Positions 23,328 through 33,900 of a DNA stretch of 39,609 bases are shown piece by piece. The stretch covers positions 1-39,609 of the forward strand of contig JAJDYN010000031.1 in assembly GCA_022825135.1 (NCBI GenBank). The letters are read 5' to 3'. Each line of letters opens with the position of its first letter. Positions within the stretch are counted from its first letter, which is position 1. A model generated the notes under the pieces. It saw nothing but the letters and a program-made list of their open reading frames with translations, did no database searches and was not told the origin of the DNA. The DNA comes from Gemmatimonadota bacterium. Its GTDB lineage: Bacteria; Gemmatimonadota; Gemmatimonadetes; Longimicrobiales; Gaopeijiaceae. A program made the translations under genes and the position numbers.

Positions 23328-24872
23328 TCAAGCGGAGGGCAGCCGTATCCGCGGGAAGAGAGGTTCGCCACGCGTCACGGCTCGTCCCGCCAGACGGGTG
23401 TCGAGGGCCCGGTCCAGGGTGGGAACCCGGGCAAGCCCCAAGGTTCCCGCCAGCACGCCCATCTTCGCCGGCATGACCGGCTCCAGCAGTGCGGCGAGCA
23501 CCGTCAGGCAACGCGCGAGCGAGGCCAGGGTCTCGTCGAGATCCCGCGCACGCTCCGGGTCCCTTGCCTGCGCCCACGGCTCCCGCTCCTCCACGTATCG
23601 GTTCGCGTGCCGCGCGAGATCCATCGCCGCGCCCAGGGCGCGATGCAGGCGAAGGCCGTTCATGAAGTCCCGGTAGCGCCGAAGGGTCTCGCCGGTCTCG
23701 GCCGCCAGGCCCTGCCCCGCGGCGTCCGGGAGGGCGCCGTCCCGGTAGCGCGCGATCATCGACGTCACCCGGCTGGCGAGGTTCCCAAGGACGTTGGAAA
23801 GCTCGTCGTAGCGGGTGAGGAAGCGCTCGGGCGTGTACGAGGCATCGCTGCCGGTGGGCATCTCGCGCAGCAGGTACCAGCGCACCGCGTCGACCCCGTG
23901 GGTCGCGATCAGGGCGAGGGGGTCCACCACGTTCTGCAGCGACTTGGACATCTTGGTTTCGCCCACGAGCCACCACCCGTGGGCGAGGATATGCCGCGGC
24001 AACTCCACTTCGCACGCCATCAGGATGGTGGGCCAGTACACCGCGTGGGTGGTGAGGATGTCCTTGCCCATGACGTGCAGATCGGCGGGCCACCACGACT
24101 CGACGGGGGTGCCGAATCCCTGCTCGTCCGGGGCGGCCCCGGGGTCGATGGCGCCCGATGCGGTCACGTAGTTGATGAGCGCGTCCACCCACACGTAGCA
24201 GACGTGTTCGGCGTCGAAGGGAAGGGGAACGCCCCAGCTCACGCGGCTCCGCGGGCGGGAGATGGAGAGGTCCTCGAGCGGCTGCTGGAGGAACCCGAGC
24301 ACTTCGTTGCGGCGCACGGCCGGGATGATCCAGTCGGGGTTGGCCTCGATGTGGCGCACCAGCCGTTCCTGGAAGGCGCTCATGCGGAAGAAGTAGTTGA
24401 TCTCCTCGATCTGGCGTACGGGCCGGCGGCAGTCCGGACAGGTTTCGCCGGGCCCCAGGTCCTTCTCCGTCCAGTAGCGCTCCTCGTGGATGCAGTACCA
24501 TCCGAGGTAGCGGTCCCTGTATATGTGTCCCTTGTCGTGGAGCCGCTGCAGGAAGGCGGTGACGATGGCGATGTGGTCGGCCTCGGTGGTGCGGATGAAG
24601 CGGTCGAAGGAGATGTCGAGTTCATCCCACGCCTCGCGGAAGCGGCCCGCCATCCGGTCGCAGAGCTCGATCGGGGTCAGGCCGCGCCGGGCGGCCTCCT
24701 CGGCGATCTTGGGACCGTGTTCGTCGGTGCCGGTGAGGAATCTCGTTTCGGCGCCGGTCTGCCGGTGAAAACGGGCCAGCACGTCGGTGAGAATCGTGGT
24801 GTAGGCGTGCCCGATGTGGGGCTCGCCCGACGCGTAGTAGATCGGCGTCGTGAGATAACGTCGTCGGCTCAT
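23328..24872 (-). CDS. metG: Methionyl-tRNA synthetase
   Basis: 514 residues. Charges tRNA-Met with methionine in the cytoplasm. The class I signatures are HIGH at 19-22 and KMSKS at 307-311. The sequence TGTDEHGPKIAE and the cysteine pair CPDC in the zinc-knuckle insert are typical of MetRS. The length is that of the short form without the C-terminal tRNA-binding extension. The gene follows ricT with a 7-base gap; metS and ricT are also neighbours in Bacillus, so the arrangement is conserved. Confidence 0.96.
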   Translation of the reverse strand: MSRRRYLTTPIYYASGEPHIGHAYTTILTDVLARFHRQTGAETRFLTGTDEHGPKIAEEAARRGLTPIELCDRMAGRFREAWDELDISFDRFIRTTEADHIAIVTAFLQRLHDKGHIYRDRYLGWYCIHEERYWTEKDLGPGETCPDCRRPVRQIEEINYFFRMSAFQERLVRHIEANPDWIIPAVRRNEVLGFLQQPLEDLSISRPRSRVSWGVPLPFDAEHVCYVWVDALINYVTASGAIDPGAAPDEQGFGTPVESWWPADLHVMGKDILTTHAVYWPTILMACEVELPRHILAHGWWLVGETKMSKSLQNVVDPLALIATHGVDAVRWYLLREMPTGSDASYTPERFLTRYDELSNVLGNLASRVTSMIARYRDGALPDAAGQGLAAETGETLRRYRDFMNGLRLHRALGAAMDLARHANRYVEEREPWAQARDPERARDLDETLASLARCLTVLAALLEPVMPAKMGVLAGTLGLARVPTLDRALDTRLAGRAVTRGEPLFPRIRLPSA

Positions 24873-24879
24873 GTCCGGG

Positions 24880-25728
24880 TCAGTTGGAGCGTTTCCGCCG
24901 GGGAACCCCGGACACCTCTTTCCTGAGTTCCTTCAGCGCCACCTTGCGGCGGGCTCCGTCGCTGGCCAGAAGGGTGACCGTCTCGCTCCAGATGTCCACC
25001 GCGATCACCTTCTCCCGCCCCAGCGAGGTGTTCACCGACCTTCCCTCGCGCGGGAACCGCCTGCGCGCCCGGACGTACGCGTCGTGCTCGTACTTGAGGC
25101 AGCACATGAGACGGCCGCAGCAGCCGGAGATCTGCGAAGGGTTGAGGGAAAGGCGCTGGTCCTTGGCCAACTGAAGGCTCACCGGCCGCAGGGAGGGCAG
25201 CCAGGTCGAGCAGCACAGTTCGCGCCCGCAGCGGCCTACTCCCCCGAGCATCGCGGCTTCGTCGCGCACGCCGATCTGGCGCAACTCGATGCGGGTGCGG
25301 AAGGTGCGGGCCAGATCCCGTACCAGGGCCCGGAAGTCGACCCGCCGCTCGGCCGTGAAGTAGATGATCAGCTTCTTGCGGTCGAACTGCCACTCAGCCT
25401 CGGTGACCTTCATCTTCAGCCTGTGGGCGGCCACCTTGTCGCGCGCCACCGCGCGCACGCGATCCTCGTCGGTGCGAAGCTGGCTCACGTGCCGGATCTC
25501 GTCGGCGAGAGCCTGCCGCAGGACCCTGCGGGACGGTTCCGGCGTGGCGCATCCACCGGATGTGGAGCACTTGCGTTCGGCGATGGCGCCCAGGGCGGTC
25601 ACGCGGCCGAGATCGCGGCCGCGCTCGGCCTCCACCATCACCCAGCTGCCCGGCTGAAGCCCGCCGGGCTGGCAGGTGAAGTAGTCCTTGCGTGTTCCCT
25701 TGAACCGGACTTCCGCGAACTCTGGCAT
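24880..25728 (-). CDS. ricT: PSP1-domain protein RicT (YaaT)
   Basis: 282 residues. The PSP1 domain is clear, with the conserved segment VDFRALVRDLARTFRTRIELRQIGVRDEA, then GGVGRCGRELCCSTWL and SGCCGRLMCCLKYE. The cysteine-rich stretch (GRCGRELCC, CCGRLMCC) is that of RicT, which in Bacillus subtilis forms the Y-complex with RicA and RicF, binds iron-sulfur clusters and tunes RNase Y. RicA and RicF are not visible here, so the partner in this organism is unknown. Between accA (29-base gap) and metG (7-base gap) on one strand. Confidence 0.93.
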   Translation of the reverse strand: MPEFAEVRFKGTRKDYFTCQPGGLQPGSWVMVEAERGRDLGRVTALGAIAERKCSTSGGCATPEPSRRVLRQALADEIRHVSQLRTDEDRVRAVARDKVAAHRLKMKVTEAEWQFDRKKLIIYFTAERRVDFRALVRDLARTFRTRIELRQIGVRDEAAMLGGVGRCGRELCCSTWLPSLRPVSLQLAKDQRLSLNPSQISGCCGRLMCCLKYEHDAYVRARRRFPREGRSVNTSLGREKVIAVDIWSETVTLLASDGARRKVALKELRKEVSGVPRRKRSN

Positions 25729-25757
25729 CTGCTCTCGAACCTGGGTGGGGTGCGTCC

Positions 25758-26792
25758 TCAGCCGCCGGCTCTCATGCTTCTGCCGCTTTCCGTGTCGAGG
25801 CGCGGACCCGTGAGTCCGGACTCACGGGCCGCCTTCCCGGCCCAGTCCCCGATCGTCTCGTACTTGGCCCAGCGCCGGGCCAGCAGTTCGTCGGTGTCGA
25901 GCGCGGTCAGCTCGGCCAGCTGTCGCTTGAGGGCGCCGGACACGCTCCTCGAGGCGGCTTCCCAGTCCGAGTGGGCACCCCCGACCGGTTCCCCGATGAT
26001 GTCGTCCGCCACGCCCAGCCTGAGCAGGTCGCCCGAGGTCAGGCGCAGCGCCTCGGCGGCCTTCTCGCGGTGGTCCCGCGATCGCCAGAGGATGGCGGCG
26101 CACCCTTCCGGGGAGATGACCGAATACACGGCGTGTTCCAGCATGAGGATGCGGTCGGTCACCCCGATGCCGAGCGCGCCGCCGGACATGCCTTCGCCGA
26201 TGACGATGGAGACGGTCGGAACGCGCAGCGCCGCCATCTCGCGCAGATTGCGGGCGATGGCCTCGCCGATGCCGCGCTCCTCGGAGCCGAGTCCGGGGTA
26301 GGCCCCGGGGGTGTCGATGACGGTCACGACCGGACGCCCGAACTTCTCCGCCATCTTCATCAGGCGCAGCGCCTTGCGGTACCCTTCCGGATGAGGCATG
26401 CCGAAGTTGCGGCGCAGGTTCTCCTTCATGGCCCGGCCCTTCTGCTGGCCGATGACCATGAGGGACTGTCCGTCCAGGCACGCCCAGCCGGCCACGATGG
26501 CCTGGTCGTCCCGATAGCTCCGGTCGCCGTGGAGTTCGATCCAGTCGGTGAAGATTCGCTCCACATAGTCCAGCATGTACGGGCGGTTGGGATGACGCGC
26601 CACCTGCACGCGCTCCATGGGGGCGAGGTTGCGGTAGGTCTCCTCGGTCATGGCCGCAAGCCGGCTGCGAAGGACATCGATTTCGCGCACCACGTCGATG
26701 CCCTTCTCGTCCGCCAGCGCGCGCAGGCCGTCAATCTGCCGCTGCAGTTCGGCGATGTCGCGCTCAAACCTGAGATGTGTGGTCCCTGCCAA
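25758..26792 (-). CDS. accA: Acetyl-CoA carboxylase carboxyltransferase subunit alpha
   Basis: 344 residues. With AccD it transfers the carboxyl group from biotin to acetyl-CoA, giving malonyl-CoA, the first step of fatty-acid synthesis. Recognisable AccA features: the helical N-terminus (AELQRQIDGL), HPNRPYMLDYV, GDRSYRDDQAIVAGWA, RNFGMPHPEGYRKALRLM, DTPGAYPGLGSEERGIGEAIA, and EGMSGGALGIG followed by YSVISPEGCAAILW. The frame begins at a TTG with GGAG seven bases before it; the first stop lies 18 bases upstream of the TTG, and no ATG is available, so TTG is the likely start. Partner accD is not in the window. Confidence 0.94.
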   Translation of the reverse strand: MAGTTHLRFERDIAELQRQIDGLRALADEKGIDVVREIDVLRSRLAAMTEETYRNLAPMERVQVARHPNRPYMLDYVERIFTDWIELHGDRSYRDDQAIVAGWACLDGQSLMVIGQQKGRAMKENLRRNFGMPHPEGYRKALRLMKMAEKFGRPVVTVIDTPGAYPGLGSEERGIGEAIARNLREMAALRVPTVSIVIGEGMSGGALGIGVTDRILMLEHAVYSVISPEGCAAILWRSRDHREKAAEALRLTSGDLLRLGVADDIIGEPVGGAHSDWEAASRSVSGALKRQLAELTALDTDELLARRWAKYETIGDWAGKAARESGLTGPRLDTESGRSMRAGG

Positions 26793-26907
26793 GAGCCGTC
26801 TCCATTCATTTCATGTTGGGCTTCTGGTGGGTAGGCGGAAACTGCCATGGTCGCGCATCGGGGCCGCGAATACAAGTGTTTACAGCTTCGATCCCGAGGG
26901 CGGCCCG

Positions 26908-28683
26908 TCAGTTGCCGCCCGTCTGCATGAGCAGATAGTCGTCCGGGTCGAGGGTCGTTGCGGAAGGCGCGGCCTCGAGCGGGATGCGAAACGTCTGTTC
27001 CCTCCCGGTGACCTCGACGCGGCTGCGTTCCGTGTTGCCGCCCACCTCGAACTCGATGTCCAGGGGGAGCCGGAAGGTGGGCCAGTCGGCCTGTTGCGTC
27101 TGCCGGATGGTGACCACCGCCTCGCCGGCGCCCGCATCCCATGTGGTTTCGGAAGTGACCACCGGGTAGCCGGGCCGGTAGAGCCACTGCTCGAAGAACC
27201 AGCCCAGGTCGGAGCCGGACGCCTCCTCCATGACGGCGCGGAAGTCGGAGGTGCTCGCCACGCTGTCGCGGAAGCGCGCGTAGTAGCTGCGGATGCCGGC
27301 GAAGAAGACCTCGTCTCCCAGCATGCCGCGCAGCATGTGCAGCACCCATCCGCCCTTCGGATAGTTGTTGGCGTTCAGCAGGTTGAAGAGGTTGGTCTCC
27401 TCGCGGTCGACCACGGGACGGTTGACGTCGCTCGAGGCGAGCACGCGCTGGCGGCTGCTCTCCATCCGTTCGCGGAAGTCCGCGGGTCCGTCGGCCTCCT
27501 CGAAGAAAAGCGCCCCGAAGTAGGTGGCGAAGCCCTCGGAGAGCCACAGGTCGTACCACTCCGACTCGGTGACGCTGTCGCCGAACCACTGGTGCGCGAT
27601 CTCGTGCGAGACGGTGCCCTCCATGTTGCGGCCCTGGGCGATGCCCTGCTCGGTGTAGAAGATGGCCGAGGAGTTCTCCATGCCGCCGAAGCGGGTGGCG
27701 CTCTGCACGTTGGCCAGCTTCTCGTAGGGGTAGGGGCCGATGAGGTCGGTGAAGAAGTCGACCATTTCCGCCGCGCGTCCGAAGATGCGCGCGCCGTTGT
27801 CGACGTCCTGGGGATAGACCCAGTAGGTGACGCGCGTGCAGCCGTCGCTGCGCGGGGAGACCGGAGAGTCGTCGCACGCGGCCAGCCCCACCTGGCGGAC
27901 GGCGAGGTCGGCGCCGCCGACCACCATGGTGTAGCTGGGGATGGGCACCGAGGTGGTCCAGCGCCAGGTGCGCCGGCCGGCGGTGCCTCCCAGGGCGTCG
28001 TCGTCGGTGGGGGCGGGGGGCGCCGCGATGGTGCCGTTGGCGATCACCTGCCAGGCGGCGGGCGCGTGGATGGTGTACTCCACCGTCGCCTTGTCGCTCG
28101 GGTGGTCGACCGACGGGAACCAGAAGCGTGCCCGGTTGGGCCAGTTGTCGGCGAAGGCCGCCGGGTCGCCGTGCACGTTGTCGCGCAGGATGAGCCCGTC
28201 GTCGGGGGTGCCGCCGTAGGCCACGGCCACCTCCACGGTGCCGGCCGCGCCCGGGGGCGCGAAGACGCGCAGCTTGCCGTCGGCGTACTCGAACGGGGTG
28301 CGGACGCCGTCGACCTCGATGGCGTGCACGGCGAGGCCCACCAGGTCGAACTCCATCGGCGTCTCCGGGTCGGCAGGGGGCGCGACCAGAATGCGCGCGC
28401 GGCCGTCGAAGTCGCTCCGGCCCTCGTGGAGTGACAACTCCAGGTCGTAGTGCAGGACATCGAAGGCGCCCGCGTACTCGCCGGGGAGGGGGGCTCGTCC
28501 GGCCTCGACGGGGTCCGGCTCGGGGAGGCTCATCACGGCCCCGGCCTCGAGGGGCACGTCCGGCGCGAGCTCGGGGGCCGGGGGGTCGGCCGCCGGCGGG
28601 GTGGCGGGGGCGCAGGCCGCGGCGAGCATGCCGGCCAGGGCCAGCATGGGAATCGAGGGGCCGAGAGGCCGTCGGGGATACAC
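26908..28683 (-). CDS. M1 family zinc aminopeptidase, lipoprotein
   Basis: 591 residues from a GTG preceded by AGGAGG at good spacing. The N-terminus has a lipobox LAAAC with Cys24, so it is anchored on the periplasmic side. The gluzincin motif is H360-E-I-A-H364 with the third ligand E383 ([20 protein letters not shown]), and the exopeptidase signature is GGMEN at 333-337, the M1 variant of GAMEN. M1 enzymes remove N-terminal residues from peptides; an outer location suits digestion of imported or released peptides. The C-terminal part (about 490 on) is a beta-rich domain. Divergent from the hydrolase gene to its right. Confidence 0.93.
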   Translation of the reverse strand: MYPRRPLGPSIPMLALAGMLAAACAPATPPAADPPAPELAPDVPLEAGAVMSLPEPDPVEAGRAPLPGEYAGAFDVLHYDLELSLHEGRSDFDGRARILVAPPADPETPMEFDLVGLAVHAIEVDGVRTPFEYADGKLRVFAPPGAAGTVEVAVAYGGTPDDGLILRDNVHGDPAAFADNWPNRARFWFPSVDHPSDKATVEYTIHAPAAWQVIANGTIAAPPAPTDDDALGGTAGRRTWRWTTSVPIPSYTMVVGGADLAVRQVGLAACDDSPVSPRSDGCTRVTYWVYPQDVDNGARIFGRAAEMVDFFTDLIGPYPYEKLANVQSATRFGGMENSSAIFYTEQGIAQGRNMEGTVSHEIAHQWFGDSVTESEWYDLWLSEGFATYFGALFFEEADGPADFRERMESSRQRVLASSDVNRPVVDREETNLFNLLNANNYPKGGWVLHMLRGMLGDEVFFAGIRSYYARFRDSVASTSDFRAVMEEASGSDLGWFFEQWLYRPGYPVVTSETTWDAGAGEAVVTIRQTQQADWPTFRLPLDIEFEVGGNTERSRVEVTGREQTFRIPLEAAPSATTLDPDDYLLMQTGGN

Positions 28684-28873
28684 GCTGATGTCCTCCTGGG
28701 CGGGCGGATGGACGATGAGTCGGCCGATGGTTTGCGAGCATGACGCGTGGCAGTCCAATATCAGCCGAGCTCCCGTTTGCCGCCAACCGCCGTCTCCCGG
28801 CCTGTGCGCGCGGGCTCCGGCATGCTCCGATGCGACGCAAGCGGCGTGTAACCGTATGAAGAGGTGTACCGAA

Positions 28874-30196
28874 ATGATCCATTCCCGGCGGTTGTCCAGC
28901 CGACTCTTCCCCTTCGCGGTCGCCGCGCTGCTCTCTGCGGCGGGGGTCGCGCCGCTCGCCGCCGGTCCGACGCCGGCCGCGACGCTAGCGCAGGAGCTTC
29001 CCCGGGTCGCGCCCGAGGACGCCGGGTTCGCGCCCGGCCGCCTCGAGCGCATCGGCGCAATGCTCGACGAGTACGTGGCCGATGGGCGGCTGCCGGGTGC
29101 GGTGGTTGCCGTGCTTCGCGACGGGGCCGTGGTGTATGAGCACGCCACCGGCTTCGCCGACCTCGAGGCGCGCGCGCCGCTGGGGGCGGACGCGATCTTC
29201 CGCATCGCCTCGCAGACCAAGGCCATCGTGAGCGTGGCCGTGATGATGCTGCAGGAGGACGGCGCGCTGCTGATCTCCGATCCGGTCGGGAAGTACCTGC
29301 CGGCGTTCAGCGAGACCACCGTGGCCGAACCGCTGCCGGACGGCGGGTACGACGTGGTGGCGGCGCAGCGGCCGATCACCGTTCGCGACCTCCTCACCCA
29401 TACGGCGGGGATCGCCTACGGCATGGGCGGGCCTGGAGCGGATCGCTGGCGGGAGGCGGAGATCACCGGATGGTATTTCGCCCACCGCGAGGAACCCGTG
29501 GGCGCGACGGTCGACCGCATGGGGTCGCTGCCCTTCCAGGCCCAGCCCGGGGAGCGCTTCGTCTACGGCTACAACACCGACATCCTCGGCGCGCTGGTCG
29601 AGGCCGTTTCGGGACGGACCCTGGAGGCCTTCCTGCGCGCGCGCATCTTCGAGCCCCTGGACATGCGCGACACGCACTTCTACCTGCCGCCGGAGAAGCG
29701 GGACCGGCTGGCGACGGTCTACAACCGGAGAACCCCGGGCGCACTGATGCGCGCCCCCGACGGTCCGGGCATGACGACCCAGGGACAGTACGTGGACGGT
29801 CCCCGGATCAGCTTTTCGGGCGGCGCGGGACTGCTCTCGACGGCGCGCGACTACGCCCGCTTCCTGCAGATGATGCTGAACGGCGGCACGCTCGGAGAAG
29901 CGCGCATCCTCTCCCCCGCCAGCGTCGCGCTGATGACCAGCAACCACGTCGGCGATCTCTTCGCGCCGGGGATGGGCTTCGGACTGGGCTTCAGCGTGCG
30001 TCTCGACCTGGGGGAGGCGGGTGAGCCGGGCTCGCTCGGGGACTACGGCTGGGGCGGGGCCTACCACACCACCTACTGGGTGGATCCGGCGGAGCGGTTG
30101 GTGGTGGTCTACTTCACCCAGGTCATCCCCGCCGCGGGCCTGGACGATCACCAGAAGCTGCGGGCGCTCGTGTACGGGGCGCTCGAGGGCGTCTGA
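28874..30196 (+). CDS. Beta-lactamase-fold serine hydrolase, secreted
   Basis: 440 residues from the ATG at 28874, which has GAGGTG seven bases before it; an in-frame ATG at 28856 is also possible. A signal peptide ends near AATLAQ. Catalytic motifs of the class C beta-lactamase / penicillin-binding-protein-like fold: S113-Q-T-K116 in [12 protein letters not shown] at 231-234, and a GGAYHT segment near the C-terminus in place of the KTG-type motif. Members include esterases, D-aminopeptidases and transpeptidase-like enzymes, so the substrate is not fixed; the position next to several peptidases favours peptide or ester turnover. True antibiotic resistance is not implied. Confidence 0.9.
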   Translation: MIHSRRLSSRLFPFAVAALLSAAGVAPLAAGPTPAATLAQELPRVAPEDAGFAPGRLERIGAMLDEYVADGRLPGAVVAVLRDGAVVYEHATGFADLEARAPLGADAIFRIASQTKAIVSVAVMMLQEDGALLISDPVGKYLPAFSETTVAEPLPDGGYDVVAAQRPITVRDLLTHTAGIAYGMGGPGADRWREAEITGWYFAHREEPVGATVDRMGSLPFQAQPGERFVYGYNTDILGALVEAVSGRTLEAFLRARIFEPLDMRDTHFYLPPEKRDRLATVYNRRTPGALMRAPDGPGMTTQGQYVDGPRISFSGGAGLLSTARDYARFLQMMLNGGTLGEARILSPASVALMTSNHVGDLFAPGMGFGLGFSVRLDLGEAGEPGSLGDYGWGGAYHTTYWVDPAERLVVVYFTQVIPAAGLDDHQKLRALVYGALEGV

Positions 30197-30238
30197 AGGT
30201 TCGGGGGCGCGAGTCCTCCGCGGCTCTTCCGCCGGTCG

Positions 30239-30835
30239 CTAGCCGCGGGATTGCCGCCGGTAGTGCAGCATGCGCGCCGCGTGCGCGAAACCGTAGAAGT
30301 ACTTTCGCAACCCTTCCGCTGATTCAGGGGGCACGTCGGGATCGAAGAAGAGGCGGCAGAATTCCTCCCGCGCCCTGAGAATCTCCTGGCAGCGGTGGCC
30401 GTGCCAGCGCGGATCTGCAGCGGTCAGGTCGAAGAGCTCGAGAGCACGTTCCAGGGCACCCTCGAACCGGCTCGTCCGGCCGGCCCTGTGGAACCGGATC
30501 GCACGTTCCACCTCGCTGCCTGTGTTTCCGAGTTGTTCCACGAGTTCCAGCCGATTCCAGGCGCCCGCGGCGGCCCGCTTGTGGAGTGTGCGCTTCGTCG
30601 GACGAGGGCCTTGATCCAGTCGCCGAACTGCTTCGTCGGTCCACCGGCGAAGCTCTTTGCGGGAAATGGGGGTCGAGACCAGCCGCCCGGTAGTCAATTC
30701 ATCGATTCCTGGCTGCGGGGGTAGCGGACGCCGGTCTGGTGTCACGGGCGTGGAGAAGGGTGGAACATAAGTCAATCGCCGGTAACCGCGCGTGGCGACG
30801 ATCCCGGTTGCCTTGCGCGACGACGATACGAACAC
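30239..30835 (-). CDS. Unrecognised helical protein
   Basis: 198 residues from the ATG at 30835; an in-frame GTG at 30745 (after about 30 residues) may be the true start because the first 30 residues (SSSRKATGIVATRGYRR) look unlike the rest. The main part is basic and helix-rich (RTLHKRAAAGAWNRLELVEQLG, RFEGALERALELFDL, RCQEILRAREEFCRLFFD, GLRKYFYGFAHAARML). No signal peptide. I cannot name a family. It ends close to the end of the serine-hydrolase gene (convergent), and is divergent from the propeller-amidohydrolase gene. Confidence 0.5.
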   Translation of the reverse strand: MFVSSSRKATGIVATRGYRRLTYVPPFSTPVTPDRRPLPPQPGIDELTTGRLVSTPISRKELRRWTDEAVRRLDQGPRPTKRTLHKRAAAGAWNRLELVEQLGNTGSEVERAIRFHRAGRTSRFEGALERALELFDLTAADPRWHGHRCQEILRAREEFCRLFFDPDVPPESAEGLRKYFYGFAHAARMLHYRRQSRG

Positions 30836-30913
30836 TTGGGGCGATTCTTCTCTTTCGGGCGGGCCGGGACTCCCGCCTGGAGCATCTCATCCCACCCGAC
30901 GCCCGCGAGCGCG

Positions 30914-33900
30914 ATGATGTCTGCTGTGATTCCGAGCAAGACGACGGTCACTGGAACGCGGTTACTGGCCACCGCCCTGATCTTCCTGGCACCTCTCCCC
31001 GCCCGCGCCCAGGAGCAGCCTTCCGGCGCGCCCGATTCCCTGGCCACCGAATCCCTCCCGCTGGAGCCCACCCGGGAAGTCCGCTTCCAGACCGAGGAGG
31101 GGTCGTGGATGTCGGTCGACGTGAGCCCGGACGGGCGGACGCTGGTCTTCGACCTGCTCGGCGATCTCTACACCCTGCCCGTGGAAGGCGGGACGGCGAT
31201 GCCGCTGCTCAGCGGCCCAGCCTTCGAGAGCCAGCCGCGCTTCAGCCCGGACGGGACCGAGATCGTGTTCGTCTCGGACCGGAGCGGGGGACAGAACCTG
31301 TGGGTGCTCGCCGTGGACGGATCGGACACCACGCAGATCACGCGCGGCAACGACAACCTGTACACGTCGCCCGAGTGGTCGCCGGACGGGGACTACCTGG
31401 TGGCCTCGCGCACCTTCAGCCCGCTGGGCGGGGCCGCCAAGCCGTGGCTCTTCCACCGTGACGGCGGGAGCGGCATCGCGCTGATCGACGAGCCCGAGCA
31501 GCTCAAGGCCATCGGTCCCGCCTTCGATCCCACGGGCCGCTACATCTACCTGGCGCAGGGGACGCGCGACTGGACCTACGACGCGGCCTTCCCGAAGTAC
31601 CAGCTCATCCGCTACGACCGCGAGACGGGGCGGCAGGCCACCGTAACGGGCCGCTACGGGTCGGGATTCCGGCCCGCCCTGTCTCCGGACGGCGGCACCC
31701 TCGTGTACGGCTCCCGGCACGAGGACGCCACCGGGCTGCGCGCCCGCGATCTTGCCACCGGCGACGAGCGCTGGCTGGCATACCCGGTGCAGCGCGACGA
31801 CATGGAGAGCCGCGCGACCCTCGACCTGCTGCCGGGCTACGCCTTCACGCCCGACGGCGCGGCGCTCGTGGCCTCGTATGGCGGGCGGCTCTGGCGGGTG
31901 CCGATGGACGGCAGCGAGCCGGCCGCGATCCCCTTCACGGCCGACGTGGTGGTCCACGCGGGGCCGCGTCTGGACTTCGACTACCCGGTCGAGGACACGC
32001 CCGCCTTCCGCGTGCGCCAGATCCGCGACGTGGCCCTCTCGCCGGATGGGAGCGAGGTCGCGTTTACCGCGCTCGGCGATCTGTATGTGATGGACGCGGA
32101 CGGCGGCGAGCCCCGGCGGGTCGGCACGACCGTCGAGGGCGCGCTGTCCCACCCGGCCTGGTCGCCCGACGGCGAGACCATCGCGGCGGTGAGCTGGCTG
32201 GAGCCGGGCGGCGGGCACCTGTGGGCGGTGTCGGCCGATGACGGCGGCGCGCGGCGGCTTTCGCAGGCGCCTCACTACCTCCAGTCTCCCGCGTGGTCGC
32301 CCGACGGCGACCGGATCGTGGTGCTGCGGGCCGCGGTGCGCAGCCGCCTGCCAGGCGCGGGCGGCGGGGGCCGGACCGACATCGTCTGGTACGGCGCGGG
32401 CGCCGCCGGTGCTCCCACCGTCGTGGCGGAGGCGCTGGGCCGCTCACAGCCGCACTTCAGGACCGACCAGCCCGACCGCATCCATCTGCACGCCGGCGCG
32501 CGCGGGCTGGTCTCGGTGCGCTGGGACGGCACCGACGAGAAGGAGCACCTCAAGGTCACCGGCTTTTCGGCCAACCGCGGCGGCCCTCCCGCCAACGCCT
32601 CTTCGGTCCGCATGTCCCCTACCGGGGGGCGGGCGCTGGCCAGGGTGGGCAACGACCTCTACCTGGTGACCGTGCCCCAGGTGGGTGGCGAGGCACCCAC
32701 GGTCTCGATTCGCAACCCGTCCGCCGCACCCGTTCCCGTCACCCGGATCACCGATTTCGGCGCCGAGTTCCCGTCGTGGAGCAGCGATGGCGAGATGGTC
32801 GTGTGGGCGTTGGGCAACGCGTACTTCCGCTACGACCTGGAAGCGGCGGAGGCTTTCGCCGACAGCGTGGAGGCAGCCGAGGCCGCGGAGGAGGAGGGGG
32901 CCGCCGACCCCGCCGGCGATCCCGCCGCGGCCGAGCCACCGGATCCGGCCGACGACCCCCGGGCTGCCGAAGGCGATCCTGAGCGGGACGACTCCGACGA
33001 CGCCCGCTACCAGCCCACGGAAGTCCGCGTGGCCCTCGACGCGCCGCGCGATCTTCCCACGGGAAGACTGCTGCTGAGCGGCGCCCGCCTCATCACCATG
33101 CGGGGCGACGAAGTCATCGAGACGGGCGACGTCCTCATCGACGGCAACCGCATCGCCGCCGTGGGCCCCTCCGGCTCGCTCGAGGTCCCCGAAGGCACGG
33201 AAGTCCGCGACGTGAGCGGCATGACCATCACCCCCGGCTTCGTGGACACCCACGCCCACCTCCGGCCGCCGGCGGGCGTCCACACCACGCAGCCCTGGGG
33301 CTACCTCACCAACCTGGCCTTCGGCGTCACCACGACGCGCGACCCGCAGACCGGTGTCTCGGACGTGCTCACCTACGCCGACCGGGTGCGCTCGGGCGAC
33401 ATCCTGGGCCCGCGCATCTTCTCCACCGGCCCGGGCATCTTCGGCAACTACCAGGCGCTCGAAGGCATCCGCGATCTTGACCACGCGCGCGACATCCTCA
33501 GGCGCTACTCCGACTATTACGACACCAAGACCTTCAAGATGTACCTGGCGGGCAACCGCCAGCAGCGGCAGTGGCTGATCATGGCCGCGCGCGAACTGGA
33601 GCTCATGCCGACCACCGAGGCCGGGCTGGACTTCCAGCTCGACCTGACGCACGCCATGGACGGCTATCCCGGCATCGAGCACAACCTGCCCGTCTATCCC
33701 CTGTACCGGGATGTCGTGCGGCTCTTCTCCGAGACCCGGGTCGTGAACACGCCGACGCTCATCGTCTCCTTCGGCGGTCCCATGGGCGAGATCTACTGGT
33801 TCACGCGCGGAGGCGTCCACGACAACGAGCGCCTGGCCCGCTTCACCCCGCACGAGACCCTGGATGCGCGAACCCGGCGCAGGGCCGGAGCCGCGGGCGC

